Notes: generated by a model from the sequence alone, not told the origin. Positions 33,196 through 45,708 are shown, counted from the stretch's first letter. The stretch: DNA of 64,000 nucleotides from Rhododendron vialii (GCF_030253575.1 NC_080569.1:9119501-9183500); one strand, 5' to 3'. Numbers and translations are program-made.

Positions 33196-36100
33196 CATGT
33201 CTAGCTGGCCACGGAATATGGTGGAGATTATCCCCAAATTGAATAGGGTTAACCATCCATGTACTCGAGAAAATGGCCAAAAAATTACTTTAAAACAAAA
33301 AAAGAAGAAAAAAAATTACAAAACTCCTATTCCAAATTTTTTTAAATTTTTTTTTACATTTTGATGTGAGAGGGTTAAGTTAATGCTTACTTGTAGAAAA
33401 TGCTACTATATACATCATCATTTAGGTGTTTACGTTCTACACCCATCGATCAAATCACCTCGGTTCATTAAATTTTGCATAAAATTGATAACATTAATTT
33501 GGAGTTCATTAAATTTGTACAAAAATTCAGTACATAGGCACAAAGATTCGTAACATTATCCATAAATCGTATTTCCTCAAATCCCATTTTGTTGGTCGAT
33601 CTTTTTTGGGACTTGAGTTTAAAAAGAAAATATCATCATTACACTTGTCATATCTTTATTTTCTCTTTTTACCTTTCAAAGCATTATTATTACTTTTTCT
33701 TGTTGCTAATTAATTTAAAAAAGAAATGATGAATGAGACTCTTCAATTTTTTTCTCTTAATTTTGAATTGGGACAATTTTTTGAAATGGTAAAAAGTGCC
33801 AAAAGGGACTAACAAATGGGACGAATGGAGCAACATTTATGTGTTGTTAATCTTCATCTTGATGTTATGAATGTTATACTAATCTGGTGGGCCTACGTGG
33901 TGGAGGAGTTGCGTACGTGTAATGTAACATTTTTCTTTTACTTCCCCACTGTGTAAAGTGAGTCCCCTATCAAAGAATGGACAATTTTTGGATCAAAAAA
34001 TAAGGAATTTTCACTCATAAGTTTGTTTTTTTTTTTTTTGAAAAAATTAAATATCGCAAGTAGTTTTTACTATACGAAATTCTACAAATTACGTACGAAA
34101 AAACATTATTATTTTTTTATCGTAAAATTACACGTCCATTTTTTTGGTGAGAAAAATTGCACATCTTTACGAAATGAATTAACTTTGCAGTACGTAGAAA
34201 ACTACGATCTATACTTGGAATGTTAGAGAATGTTGCTGCTTGTATATATGGACCAACGCAAAATTTTAATTTCGGGATTGGTGAATACGAGTGTTATAAT
34301 TAAATATATAGTATTGCAATGAATGTTTCATATACAATACTATCATCAATTCCTAGCTACCATTAGAGACCCTTAAACCTGGGTTAATGCTACGCTACTT
34401 TATTGTTAATTTCCTTTTAAAGGCTTTGTTATTAAGGTTCATATATACAAAACCCTAAATCCAAAATCTTTGATCACGTCAATTTTTTGAAGAAAATAAT
34501 ACCGGATTCGCACATATCGCCATGGAGGATGAAAAGCTAGCTTCTTATGGTACGTCGTTCATCTTCCATCTGATCCAAAGTCTCCTATTTAGAAAGGCTA
34601 GTTTTGGGATATACTCCTCAGGGGATGAGCTGATCACTGAACAAGTAGTGTACGTAGATTGCAGTTCAAGTATTTAGAAAGGCTAGCTAGCTAGCTAGTT
34701 GTTGATAGAATTTGACGACTCACATAATGGAAATATGGAGGGGCCGTGGAGGCTTGAGAAAATAGAGACAGGCCGGGAGGATCGGATAAACTGTGGATGA
34801 ATCAGTCCTTATCATCTGATTCTCGCTGTCGGGATTTCTCGTAACTTAATTTCCATCATCTTAATCAGTACCAGTGGTAACTACTCCAGTAAAGAGTAAG
34901 TAGTACAGTATTTTTCTATTGACGCCTTGACGGACGGGGCCTACTAGTCTACTCTCGTACCAATTAATGATACTATATACTTTAACCTTTCCTCAATATC
35001 ACCCTACAGAATATGAACGGATTTTGGGCGGTGGTGGAAAAGCTAGCCATGCATATGTATTGGCCCCTAGCGCCCGAGGGACGTTTTGGCGGTCAAAAAT
35101 AAAAATAAAATAAAATAAATAAATGTATTGGGCCCCCAGCCAGTACCACCTAACCCCATTCCTCTTCCTCACGCACAGTATATTCCCCCCCACTACTTGC
35201 TTAAACCCTAAAATTTAAGAGTCCAGAGTTCTCTGTGCTGGTCGAAAACCGATATGCTCCTATGTCGAGGGATTTTTCGGTCATTGAATCTTAGGCCTTG
35301 AAACACACGCACTCCATTGGCCGAAAATCTCTCGGCACAGAGGCACGGGGGTTTTCGGCACAGAAAATCTGGCGCCAAAATTTAGGCGATAATGGATTTT
35401 GACAATTGAATTGAGGCTCTCTGTTTGAGCTAGTCGTGATACCTTCAGTCGTACGGGAAATCAGGATAATGGTAAGGGTGCGTTGGCGTTGCCCGTTGGA
35501 ATGCTTTTTCCTCGTTCTGATCGATGCCCTCATGTCCTCGATCCTTCTAATCTTCGTGACACATTTTTACAAATGTTTTCTTTGCCGTTAAAAAAAGGGT
35601 CCTTCTATTGAATAAGATAAGAAAGAGAGAGAAAAACACATGCTCGAATGCACTTTTTATTTTTTTCAATACACTTTCACATACTACTTTTATGCACTTT
35701 TCACATATTTCTATACACTTTTTAAACATTAACGTAGTTTCCTTCACAAAATGCTTGACGAAGAAAAAACAAAAAACAAAAAATAGTTTAAAAGTTTTTG
35801 CATGCATAATAGCGTAATTTAGCTAGCCCTCGCAATTAATGAAGCGAGCATGCTATAGTTTTGGCTACACATGTCTAATGAAACTGATTTTTCACAGGCT
35901 CATTCGTTTTTTTTTATTTTAATTATTGAACGATTTTGATCATTCATGCGGAATCCAAAGTGAGCTTCATTAAAGTCGTTGCACCTTGGTCGGTTTCCAT
36001 AGCATTTTCGTTCTAATATATATAAAATACTAAAGCCAATTAAGAGGGCAAAAGGGAAATCAGTGGCAGTAGTGTCAATATAATCACGTGATACGGAACT

Positions 36101-36385
36101 AATTAATCAATTAACTTGGATCGACCACAAGTTTAAAAGTGGATCTGTTTTCGTTAATTGTATCGATGAAAGATCAATTAAAGCTACATAATGAAGATTC
36201 GGAAGTGGTGTGGGAATCTAATTCCCTAGCTCCTTCAATTCAATCTTGGACAGCTTTCGCTCATTTTCATGCAAAAAAGCAAGAGTTGCATTGTTGGAAA
36301 GGAAGCAAACATTTTGCAGCTTTAAGCTCATGTACTACTAGTCCATCTTCTATGTTGTCTAGCTCTCACCCCTCTTTCCATCTTC
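33195..36385. other. Long AT-rich spacer
   Basis: No gene is supported. At 34440-34550 a leader-like sequence ('aaaaccctaaatcc', then ATG at 34523 and the donor-like GTACGT at 34551) could be a stranded first exon, but nothing follows it. Half of a palindromic MITE lies at about 35875-35970. An open frame at 36139-36495 overlaps a MITE and shows no domain. Confidence 0.45.
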
Positions 36386-36598
36386 AGTGCCGAGCGAGTA
36401 CGATGTTGTGTTCGTTCGGTGCATCTGAGTCGTTCATTTCGGTTTTGAACAGCTTGAATTTAGAGAGAGAAAGAGGAGAGAGAGTGTGGGAGTGAGAGAA
36501 GTGTTTCAATCTGGGTCGTCAAATATACTTTTGGACAGCTCGAATGTGTCCGCTCGGGCACCATGTCAGCCGGGTGACGTGGTACCCATCCGGTACTG
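36386..36598. mobile_element. MITE related to the 52.9-kb element
   Basis: The ends CAGTGCCGAGCGAGTACG and (reverse complement) CAGTACCGGATGGGTACC are inverted, and the interior 'gagagaaagaggagagagagtg' matches the element at 52875-53076. Confidence 0.6.
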
Positions 36599-36795
36599 AA
36601 AAATTTCTCCTCTCTCCCAAAGCAAATGCATGTCAGGCGCCTGGGGAAGTGATTTTCACATTCTTTTTTTTTATATTCACATTTTTTGTTCTTTATTGTA
36701 TTTTTTGCTGAAAGCAAAAAAAAGAAATGTGAAATGTGAATATAAAAAATAGGAGTGCAAAAATCATATTACCTTGCACTTTTTACAATATATTA

Positions 36796-37120
36796 CTCCA
36801 TCTCTTCCTAAATGAGACTTCTTTTTCGACATACGTGCCGCTTACGAACTAGACATCGGATTATTCTTTGAATATGATGCTGTCTCCTCGCTCCTTTTAG
36901 TCATTGTAAATTTTTTAATAATTAATAAAATTCTTTTGCCATTCAAAAAATAACACAATTTATGATGTTTTAAATAATTTTAAAAATTTTATCTAATAGA
37001 ATTAATTAAAATCTACCAAACAAGATCCATATTTCATATATAAAATGTCATAAATTGAAAAATATAGTCATTTTTTTGAGAGCTCCGTAGTAGTGAAACT
37101 GGACTCTGAAACGGAGGAAG
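36796..37120. mobile_element. Stowaway-like MITE
   Basis: CTCCATCTCTTCCTAAATGAG at the left and ACGGAGGAAG at the right are flanked by TA dinucleotides. The interior is AT-rich and non-coding. Confidence 0.65.
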
Positions 37121-37178
37121 TAATTATCTTTTGAATTTACATTGTTATAGTATATTTATCGGATTCTCCAAATTTTTA

Positions 37179-37450
37179 CTCCCTCCGTCCCTTTTTAAGT
37201 GTCCTGCTTCGTAACTCCAACTTATTAAAAAGACATCATTATTACACCTTTCACATCAACTTTTTCCTCCACTTTCCCTACTTACCCATCATCATTACAC
37301 TTTTATTCACTAACTTTTCAAAATAAAATCTACTTTTAGGGACAAAATAGACAATACACCAACTTTTACCCCCCTAACTTTATAAAATGGACACTTATTA
37401 AGGGACAGCCCAAAATGGAATACTGGACACAAAAAAAGAGACGGAGGGAG
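37179..37450. mobile_element. Stowaway-type MITE, family A
   Basis: It begins CTCCCTCCGTCCCTTTTTAA and ends AAAAAGAGACGGAGGGAG with flanking TA. Family members in the window are 38188-38469 (inverted), its duplicate 39445-39726, and 41511-41780. Confidence 0.85.
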
Positions 37451-38670
37451 TATTTTTTTTGCTAAGCAAAAAGATTTTGTTTTCTTTATAAATGATTAAG
37501 CAGAACAAAGGCACACCCACAAAAGTCACCCAAGACCACCGAAAAAAGACCGCAATATGCCAACCAAAATAACAAAAACTTGAGGAAAACCTACTAAAAA
37601 CACCCAAAAATCGAAACAAAACTCCAAACTATACCTCAAAACCCAATGCTCCACAAGAAACAAAAACAAACCGAAGCGAGAAACCGAAACAAACCCAAAG
37701 ACCAACGACACCAAACCTAACCTATCTAAAACGCACTACAAGCCTTGGACACCAAACATAGAAAGCTAAAACTCCAAAGAGCATTGTCCTCTCAATCAAA
37801 AAAATCTCTGTCTTCTAACTCTGCGTACTTCTTCAAAGCATTCTTCCTATCCACAATTTCCTCCTCTTCTTTTTAAACCAACTTACTAGTTTAATTCCCA
37901 GAAGAGCGCCAAAATCCATAGTCTTACTAGCATTCTTGAATAAAGTAGAATTCCTATTCCGAATGTCTATGGATGAGAGAGAAGAGGAAGGAAACATCTT
38001 ATCTTTTTTTTGAAACTTTTGCAACCTTAATCCCAATCTCAGAAATAAGTTTCTCCTTTTTAATAATTCTTTTGGATCTATTCAACCTCCTTTCCATTTT
38101 TAAATGGCTTCATGAGTGGATCTTTCCCATGGGTGCTAATCTCATCGCTTCTCTCTTTAGTCAAAGACCTCCTGCCCTTAATTAATACTCCCTCCGTCCC
38201 TTTTTTAGAATTCAGTATTATATTTTGGACGGTCCCTTAATAAGTATCCATTTTGTAAAGTTAGTGGGTAAAAGTTTGAGTATTTTCCATTTTGCCCTTA
38301 AAAGTAGATTCCATTTTGAAAAGTTTGTGAGTAAAAATGTAATGATAATATCTCCATAGAAGGTAAGTAGGGAATGTGGAGATAAAAGTTGATGTGAAAT
38401 GTATAATGATGATGTCTCCTTAATAAGTTCGAGTTAAGAAGCAGGACACTTAAAAATGGATGAAGGGAGTATTAGATTTCGGCACCCGAAAGATAGGGTT
38501 TATAATCGAAAGACTCTCAAAGAGGATTCTCCAAATCCAGTGCAGTATTTGTTATTTGATCATATATATGACAATTTGAATGATGAATTCTGTTTTGTTT
38601 GGTTTATGTTTTGAAATTTTTTTTGAAAAATAATAGGGGTAATAAATGGAGAGAGATAGAGAGATAAATG
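37429..38670. repeat. Tandem duplication, unit 1 (1,242 bp)
   Basis: This segment recurs at 38686-39927 with a constant offset of 1,257 bp and no difference that I could find. It contains the last 22 bp of the 37179-37450 MITE, a LINE-like 3' fragment (about 37453-38185, minus strand, ending '...cttagcaaaaaaaa') and an inverted family A MITE. The 15 bp between units (38671-38685) repeat 'gagagagatagagag'. Confidence 0.93.
38188..38469. mobile_element. Family A Stowaway MITE, inverted copy
   Basis: Reverse orientation relative to 37179-37450, with TA at both borders. Together the two MITEs bracket a LINE-like fragment. Confidence 0.8.
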
Positions 38671-38685
38671 GAGAGAGATAGAGAG

Positions 38686-39927
38686 ACAAAAAAAGAGACG
38701 GAGGGAGTATTTTTTTTGCTAAGCAAAAAGATTTTGTTTTCTTTATAAATGATTAAGCAGAACAAAGGCACACCCACAAAAGTCACCCAAGACCACCGAA
38801 AAAAGACCGCAATATGCCAACCAAAATAACAAAAACTTGAGGAAAACCTACTAAAAACACCCAAAAATCGAAACAAAACTCCAAACTATACCTCAAAACC
38901 CAATGCTCCACAAGAAACAAAAACAAACCGAAGCGAGAAACCGAAACAAACCCAAAGACCAACGACACCAAACCTAACCTATCTAAAACGCACTACAAGC
39001 CTTGGACACCAAACATAGAAAGCTAAAACTCCAAAGAGCATTGTCCTCTCAATCAAAAAAATCTCTGTCTTCTAACTCTGCGTACTTCTTCAAAGCATTC
39101 TTCCTATCCACAATTTCCTCCTCTTCTTTTTAAACCAACTTACTAGTTTAATTCCCAGAAGAGCGCCAAAATCCATAGTCTTACTAGCATTCTTGAATAA
39201 AGTAGAATTCCTATTCCGAATGTCTATGGATGAGAGAGAAGAGGAAGGAAACATCTTATCTTTTTTTTGAAACTTTTGCAACCTTAATCCCAATCTCAGA
39301 AATAAGTTTCTCCTTTTTAATAATTCTTTTGGATCTATTCAACCTCCTTTCCATTTTTAAATGGCTTCATGAGTGGATCTTTCCCATGGGTGCTAATCTC
39401 ATCGCTTCTCTCTTTAGTCAAAGACCTCCTGCCCTTAATTAATACTCCCTCCGTCCCTTTTTTAGAATTCAGTATTATATTTTGGACGGTCCCTTAATAA
39501 GTATCCATTTTGTAAAGTTAGTGGGTAAAAGTTTGAGTATTTTCCATTTTGCCCTTAAAAGTAGATTCCATTTTGAAAAGTTTGTGAGTAAAAATGTAAT
39601 GATAATATCTCCATAGAAGGTAAGTAGGGAATGTGGAGATAAAAGTTGATGTGAAATGTATAATGATGATGTCTCCTTAATAAGTTCGAGTTAAGAAGCA
39701 GGACACTTAAAAATGGATGAAGGGAGTATTAGATTTCGGCACCCGAAAGATAGGGTTTATAATCGAAAGACTCTCAAAGAGGATTCTCCAAATCCAGTGC
39801 AGTATTTGTTATTTGATCATATATATGACAATTTGAATGATGAATTCTGTTTTGTTTGGTTTATGTTTTGAAATTTTTTTTGAAAAATAATAGGGGTAAT
39901 AAATGGAGAGAGATAGAGAGATAAATG
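38686..39927. repeat. Tandem duplication, unit 2 (1,242 bp)
   Basis: Second unit, including the duplicate MITE at 39445-39726. It ends at 'gataaatg', after which the sequence continues into unique DNA ('ttgaaagtaggg'). Confidence 0.93.
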
Positions 39928-41510
39928 TTGAAAGTAGGGAGAATCTAGAGAAATTTTTTTGAAAAATTCTTTTTGAAAAGGGAAGAGAACAAGGCAGAAT
40001 CGTCTTGCTTTGCATTTCTATAGACTCGGCCCAAAACTATTTTCCCACGGAAAATTAATTTTTACAGATGACGAAACATTGAAGCACAAAAATATTTATG
40101 CTATGTTTGGATTGGTATTTGAATTTTTTTTTGAAAAATAATAGGGATAATAAATGAAGAAAAATAGAGAGAGAAATGTTAAAAGTAGAAAGAATCTAAA
40201 ACGAATTTTTTAAAAATTTCTTTTTAAATTATAAAGAGAAAAAGACATTTAGAAGTGAAGTAAAGGGTTTAGCAGTAAAGTAATAGTACTGGCCGGTACT
40301 AGTTTGTCACTTGAAGGGTGTGAAGTAAAATTTGAAGGGTCATGATCGACGTAGTATTCGAGATATATCTACATCGGCGGAAAGATTGATTGTGGAGGAA
40401 GTTAAAAGCTAGTATGAGCTCGGGGAGGGAGAGGTTGGTGATTAGGGCTGCACCTAGGCTTGATTCCAGCTAGATTGGGGTCTTTCAACTCGTTTATTAA
40501 AAAAGTCGAGCTAAGCATTATGAAACTCAAGTCAAGTTAGCTTAAGTCAGTTCGTTTACACCCCTGTTCAGAGTACGTTGTGTTAACTAAACACGCTAAA
40601 AAGTACTCTCCTCGTAACGAAACAGAAAATGATTCCACCTTCAGATAGACTATTCGATGGGATGGGATGGTGTCCATCATCGAATCTCTCTATTGTACAC
40701 ATTTCATTACCTGATGGAGACCACATCACGTGGATGCTCGTAAATGGGAGATAAAGGAATTGCTTAATAATTGCACATGCATGATTTGGAAATAGATGCT
40801 CTAACACATGAACTGTTGATCCCAACAAAGCAATTGGATGCCAATTATCAGTACTGACTCCAGAAATTTTGAGAAGGCTGTTCAAAAATCTGTATTATCT
40901 CTAGAAAGCACAATTATTGTATAAAAAACAAACAATATTAATCTATTAATGTATATAGAATATTACAATTGTGGTCGACGAATTTTCTTTTTAATTTTTT
41001 TATGGACTTTAATTGGATTGTTTATGTTGGATTGATTTGTGGGCTGAGTTTTGGATAGAGTGTTCAAATATTTTTTTTAATAAGGTGTTCGAGAAAGACT
41101 AAACTAAAATAAACTTAAAAATATTACATATATACGAAAAAATTTATTTTTTAGGGTGTTCAATTTATTATATCCTTGGCAAGGCGTGGAGTTGTCGGTG
41201 CCAATTAGTAACCATTGCGAAAAAACAAGGCCAACCCATCAACTCTCTGGGTTAGGCAAATTAGGCTGATCGTCGAGACTTGGAAGTTTATATCAAGGAC
41301 GGAATCCCCTCCGAGAGGAAGGAGATCGATCCCCGTGGATGGCTCCGTTGAAGAACTGCACCTGGATTGATCAATAACGTACCAACAAGGAGATGGTTTA
41401 GTAAAGACTGGTAACAACTAGTGGCGGCTCCAGGAATTTTTTTAAGGGTGTTCAGAAATTGCACTATACTATCTCGAGAAACCACAGCTATATATAAACA
41501 AAAAGTCATA
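39928..41510. other. Spacer with repeat fragments
   Basis: 39850-39985 and 40104-40235 share 'ttttttttgaaaaataatagggrtaataaatg' and the following 'gttgaaagtag'-type words, so they are copies of one element. A short relative of the 3.7-kb element lies at 40443-40566. An open frame at 40583-40885 is not convincing as a gene. Confidence 0.5.
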
Positions 41511-41780
41511 CTCTCTCCTTCTCTTTTTAAGTGTTTCGCTTCGTAATTCCAACTTATTAAGAAAATATTATCATTACACATTTCACATCAACTTTCCTTA
41601 CTTACCCTCTATGAAAATATCATTATTACACTTTTACTCACTAACTTTTTAAAATTGAATCTATTTTTAGGGGCAAAATGAAAAATATGCCAACTTTTAT
41701 CCACTAACTTAACAAAATTGACACTTATTAAGGAACAGCCCAAAATAGAATACTGGACTTTAAAAAGAGTACGGAGGGAG
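41511..41780. mobile_element. Family A Stowaway MITE
   Basis: The same interior words as 37179-37450 ('cttcgtaattccaacttatt', 'gacacttattaaggaacag'), with ends CTCTCTCCTTCTC and GTACGGAGGGAG and TA on both sides. Confidence 0.82.
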
Positions 41781-42032
41781 TACATAACATCTAAAATGCG
41801 ACTCAAAAATAGCAAAGTATATAAGCTATTACAATTGTCCTCGACGAGTTTTCATGTTTTGAAGCTGTTGCATGATATCCTCGTTATCAACGGTATCAAA
41901 TACATCACTGTCTATATAAGTAATTAAGCAATCATTCATCCATTGATCTCTCATTCGATTGCACAGATTGCTTTTTATGTACTTCATTGCTCTTATTTTC
42001 TTTTTTCATTTTGTTATTGCTGAAATTGGGTT

Positions 42033-43175
42033 TTTTTTTTTGTGTCAATTGGTAGGAGAGATCATTGCATCATGTATGAGGTACAAAGTACAAACCACGG
42101 GACACTACATCCATTATGTGAGAGCCCACAAGATAACCAAGCCCAACAACTGAACCAACAAGATAAATAAGCCCATCAAAGGGACAACAATCACTATAAG
42201 CCCAACTCAACTACAAACCCCATTAAGGGGGAGAAAGAACAAAGAAAAGAATACCCACACGCGGACACGGGGGCTCTGCTGCCCATGGGTGGGCAGCAGC
42301 CCCTACCCACACTCATACACACTCACACACGGCACCGTTTCATCAAAGAAAAAAAAAAAACTCTTCCGCTTGCAATCCTATGAAGCAGAAACGTGATTAT
42401 GAGAGCCTTAGAATTAAAATTTAATTATGTCTCTTTAGAATAATATGATCAGAATAACAAGATCTTCACGTCAATTCAAACGGATTGAAAATTGGAGCAC
42501 TTAATTTTTTAATCATATTTTTTAATATATAAACGGTCTAAAAAATTAAGTGTGCCACTTTTTAATTCGTTTGAACAAGTACGAATATCTTATTATTCTA
42601 ATCATATTATTTTAAAGAGATATAATTAACTTTTGTCTATAGGACTCTCATAATTACGTTTCTGATCTACAGGATCCTAAATAAAAAGCAGATACTTAAT
42701 TATGAGAGTCCTAGTGACAAAAATTAATTATATCTCTTTAAAATAATATGATTAGAATAATAAGATATTCGTACTTGTTCAAACGAATTAAAAAGTGGCA
42801 CACTTAATTTTTTAGACCGTTTATATATTAAAAAATATGATTAAAAAATTAAGTGCTCCAATTTTCAATCCGTTTGAATTGACGTGAAGATCTTATTATT
42901 CTGATCATATTATTCTAAAGAGACATAATTAAATTTTAACTCTAAGGCTCTCATAATCACGTTTCTGTTCTATAGGATTGCAAGCGAAAGAGTTTATTTT
43001 TTTTTTTCATTTGATAAAACATAAAACGGTGCCGTGTGGTGCCGTGTGGGTAGGGGCTGCTGCCCACCCAGGGCAGCAGAGCCCCCGCGTCCCCCACACG
43101 CATGTAGGAAGACTCAAACTCCTGATCTCCTAGTGAGATGCAAGAGTCCTGACCAACTGAACTAGCCCCAATTGG
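42033..43175 (-). mobile_element. tRNA-headed retroposon containing a nested palindrome
   Basis: Direct repeats 'ttgctgaaattgggtt' (42017-42032) and 'ttgttgaaattgggtt' (43176-43191), 15 of 16 identical, bracket the segment. The left border is a T run (the poly(A) tail on the minus strand). The right border, read on the minus strand, starts with a tRNA-like head: an A-box-like TAGTTCAGTTGG and, about 35 nt on, a B-box-like GTTTGAGTCT. This is the structure of a SINE, but at 1.14 kb it is too long, because its middle is the palindrome at 42255-43100. The most economical reading is a SINE later invaded by a foldback element. Confidence 0.6.
42255..43100. repeat. Nested four-unit palindrome
   Basis: The outer arms begin with GC-rich 'gggggctctgctgccc' (left, about 42279) and its reverse complement (right, about 43071), followed by an A run and 'cttgcaatcctatgaag'. 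Inside, a unit of about 130 bp occurs four times in alternating orientation: about 42385-42525 (+), 42530-42665 (-), 42690-42825 (+) and 42835-42975 (-). Units 1/4 and 2/3 are near-identical pairs, whereas 1/2 are more diverged, so an old palindrome was itself duplicated head to head. Confidence 0.8.
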
Positions 43176-43191
43176 TTGTTGAAATTGGGTT

Positions 43192-44356
43192 AGTGGGCTT
43201 TCAATTTCAAGTAGATTAATTTGTGGGTTTTTTTTGGGGTGGGTGTTCATTAACATTTGAATTGGGTGTTCAATTACAATTGGATTGGGTGTTCGAAGTA
43301 AAACTAGTCCAAAATTTTCACATGTATTCTAAGCAAAAATATATATAAAAATTTGGGTGGTCAGTTGAAAAATGGAATGGTGTGAATAGAGCTGCCTCTA
43401 GTTACAACAAAAGATCCCCTCATTGCACACTTTTCCAAAGACCCATACACGAGTGAGCTAGCTCTAAATAACCAGCCCAGCAAGAAGCTTGCGCGCAAGC
43501 CAAGTGACGTAGGTGCAGAAGAGTACTTCGCGTCACAACCATCTCTTTTTTATAGGTTATATATATATATACGGACCGATGTCTAAATTTAGGGGTTTGC
43601 ACCCTCATAAAATTTGAGGTCAAAATCTCTGAAGTGCTATTAACACATTTAGGATTAATTTATAGAAGCTTTGTTTTGACTTTAATTGAGTTCTTCGCGA
43701 GTGAGCAGTGAAATTAAGCTCCCATATTATTTAAAATGTGCGTAAGTTAGCTCATATTTGAATCAGAAAAAGAAAGAAAAAAACCCGCCAAAGGTACCAG
43801 CAGATCCCTAACTCTTCCAAAATAACAACGGCCGTAAACCAAACCAAGTGTGTCGCACAATTGACAATTCATAGGATGAACACCAAGTTAACCACGTGAT
43901 GCCACAACCTAAGGCTTTTTTTTTTGGAACATGTGGAGAAAAAAATGAAAGAAAGGAAAATTAAAAAACATTCCCTCCCCTTGTTGGCTGGTTTGAAAAA
44001 AAGTCAAAAAGAAATGTGATTTTGTCACTCTATTTTTAGCCAGTGGCACTCAACTTCTTGTTTTGCAATCTCACATGATCAAGACACAAAGTGGAGTGTC
44101 GGTTGTTAAAACTGGAGTGTCAAAATCAATTTCCAAAAGAAAATAGGAAAACAAACTTTTAAGCACAATATCACATTTTCCCTTACCTTTTCTTGATCAC
44201 ATTTTTCTCACATACACCTTCTCTTCTTTTCATTTCCATTCCATAAGTTTCAAACAGACCCTAAATTATCTTTCTTAAAAAGTAAAAGAGGGCTCCATTC
44301 GATAATTAATTTATAGACCAATAACTAACATTCATTCTCCTATCTCCTTGTTGGTG
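43192..44356. other. Spacer
   Basis: AT-rich sequence with a short (TA)n near 43560. No gene or clear repeat is seen. Confidence 0.45.
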
Positions 44357-44367
44357 TTACTCCCCAT

Positions 44368-45012
44368 TAAGGATCATCGTCGGGTTGGGCCAGCCCATTA
44401 AGTCACTACCTAAATTGAGCGGGCCTTTTTCTTTTTGCAGGCTGGATGGGGCGGGCTGTGTTTCTTAAGTTGAAGCCCAAGCCCGCCCACGAGCTAGCCC
44501 AATTGCCAAGCTAGCGGGCCAAAGTTTGGACGGGTTCACAGGCCGAGCCACACAAATTTTGAAAAAAATGGTGAAAAAAAGAAAACTTAAAAAGTTTGCG
44601 TGAAAAAACTACACCCGAATTGTTTTGGGTAAATACTACACCTCTAAATTGTTGCCCTTGAGCAGAAAAGGACAATGATTGAAACATAAATTAAAAACAT
44701 TTTTCTTTTTTTTTTTTGTGCCTTGGAACATTTGGATGGGAATGGCATACAGTAAAATTGCACATGCTTAGTCTTCAACAGCATAAGGAAGGAATGGGTA
44801 TGCTCACAAGGCCACTGATTTTTGGGCTATCGGACGGGGCTTGTGGGCCGGGCTGACGGGCGGGCTAAGTAAAAATTCATAGGCCCAAGCCTGGCCCATG
44901 AAAACTTCGGGCTGGGCTAGCCCACCCGTTGGATAGGCTTGAGCAGGGCAATGGCCTGATGGGCCGGGCGGCCTTCGAACGTGTCACGGGCCTTCGGGCT
45001 AAATGATGATCT
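44368..45012. mobile_element. GGGCCGGGC-rich non-autonomous element with an 11-bp flanking duplication
   Basis: The ends AGGATCATC and (reverse complement) AGATCATC are inverted. The interior is dominated by 'gggcgggct/agcccgccc' words. The direct repeat TTACTCCCCAT stands on both sides (44357-44367, 45013-45023); 9-11 bp suggests a Mutator-type insertion. It ends about 880 bp upstream of the Hsc70 start codon. Confidence 0.75.
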
Positions 45013-45111
45013 TTACTCCCCATAGTACAAGTCCACATACAAAAACTTACACAAATTCACTCGCATGTGATGTGGGGTTCACACACATAAAATAAATTTA
45101 GCAACCATAAA

Positions 45112-45114
<3 letters not shown>

Positions 45115-45143
<29 letters not shown>
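45115..45143. repeat. 29-bp poly-G run
   Basis: Uninterrupted G tract about 750 bp upstream of the Hsc70 ATG. It is long enough to suspect length error in the assembly. Confidence 0.85.
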
Positions 45144-45708
45144 AAATCATTTTCAATTTGATGGTGATTAGCCAAGTTCAATTTTGTTCACCTACTTTTA
45201 AAAGTGGGTGAACATTACCCATCTTATTCTTGGTCCTATTTAGATGATCAGAACAGTTCATCTCTTAGATCATGATATTGTAACTCTTCTTGTAAATGCT
45301 TGATAGGATATATCCATTTTCCTATCAAACTGGATCCCTTGTTAATTTATTTGTAGATTGGGTCTTTTAGATAGTTTCTTTTAAATTATATTTGTCTTTG
45401 TTTATGTCGGGATTGGAACAAATTAGTCAAATTCCCCCCGCCTACGGATTACTCGCAAACAAAAGCTCTTGTTTTCAACCCTAACATTCCTTTTGATGGG
45501 AATACGATTCAAGATTCCCATGTACCAGAAGACCCAAAAGTTCTCTAACGAATTTGGGCTCACATAATTGAGGCCTCGAGACCTAACCCGAAAATTGAGC
45601 AGCTAGCCCAATGGACATCCAATGACCCATTCCCACAATATAAAAATCGCGAGAGAATCTGAAGCCGCGAAATTCGACTTTTCACATCTGACATCACGTA
45701 AGTTAAGA

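Noticed and set aside
34523-34550. Possible first exon (ATG followed by the donor-like GTACGT)
   Set aside because: The leader looks plausible but I find no second exon downstream before repeats begin.
36139-36495. 118-residue open frame
   Set aside because: Its C-terminal third overlaps the 36386-36598 MITE and no domain is visible.
43100-43170. Functional tRNA gene on the minus strand
   Set aside because: A- and B-box-like motifs are present, but the segment does not fold into a proper cloverleaf by eye and sits at the head of a retroposon, so it is treated as a tRNA-derived SINE head.
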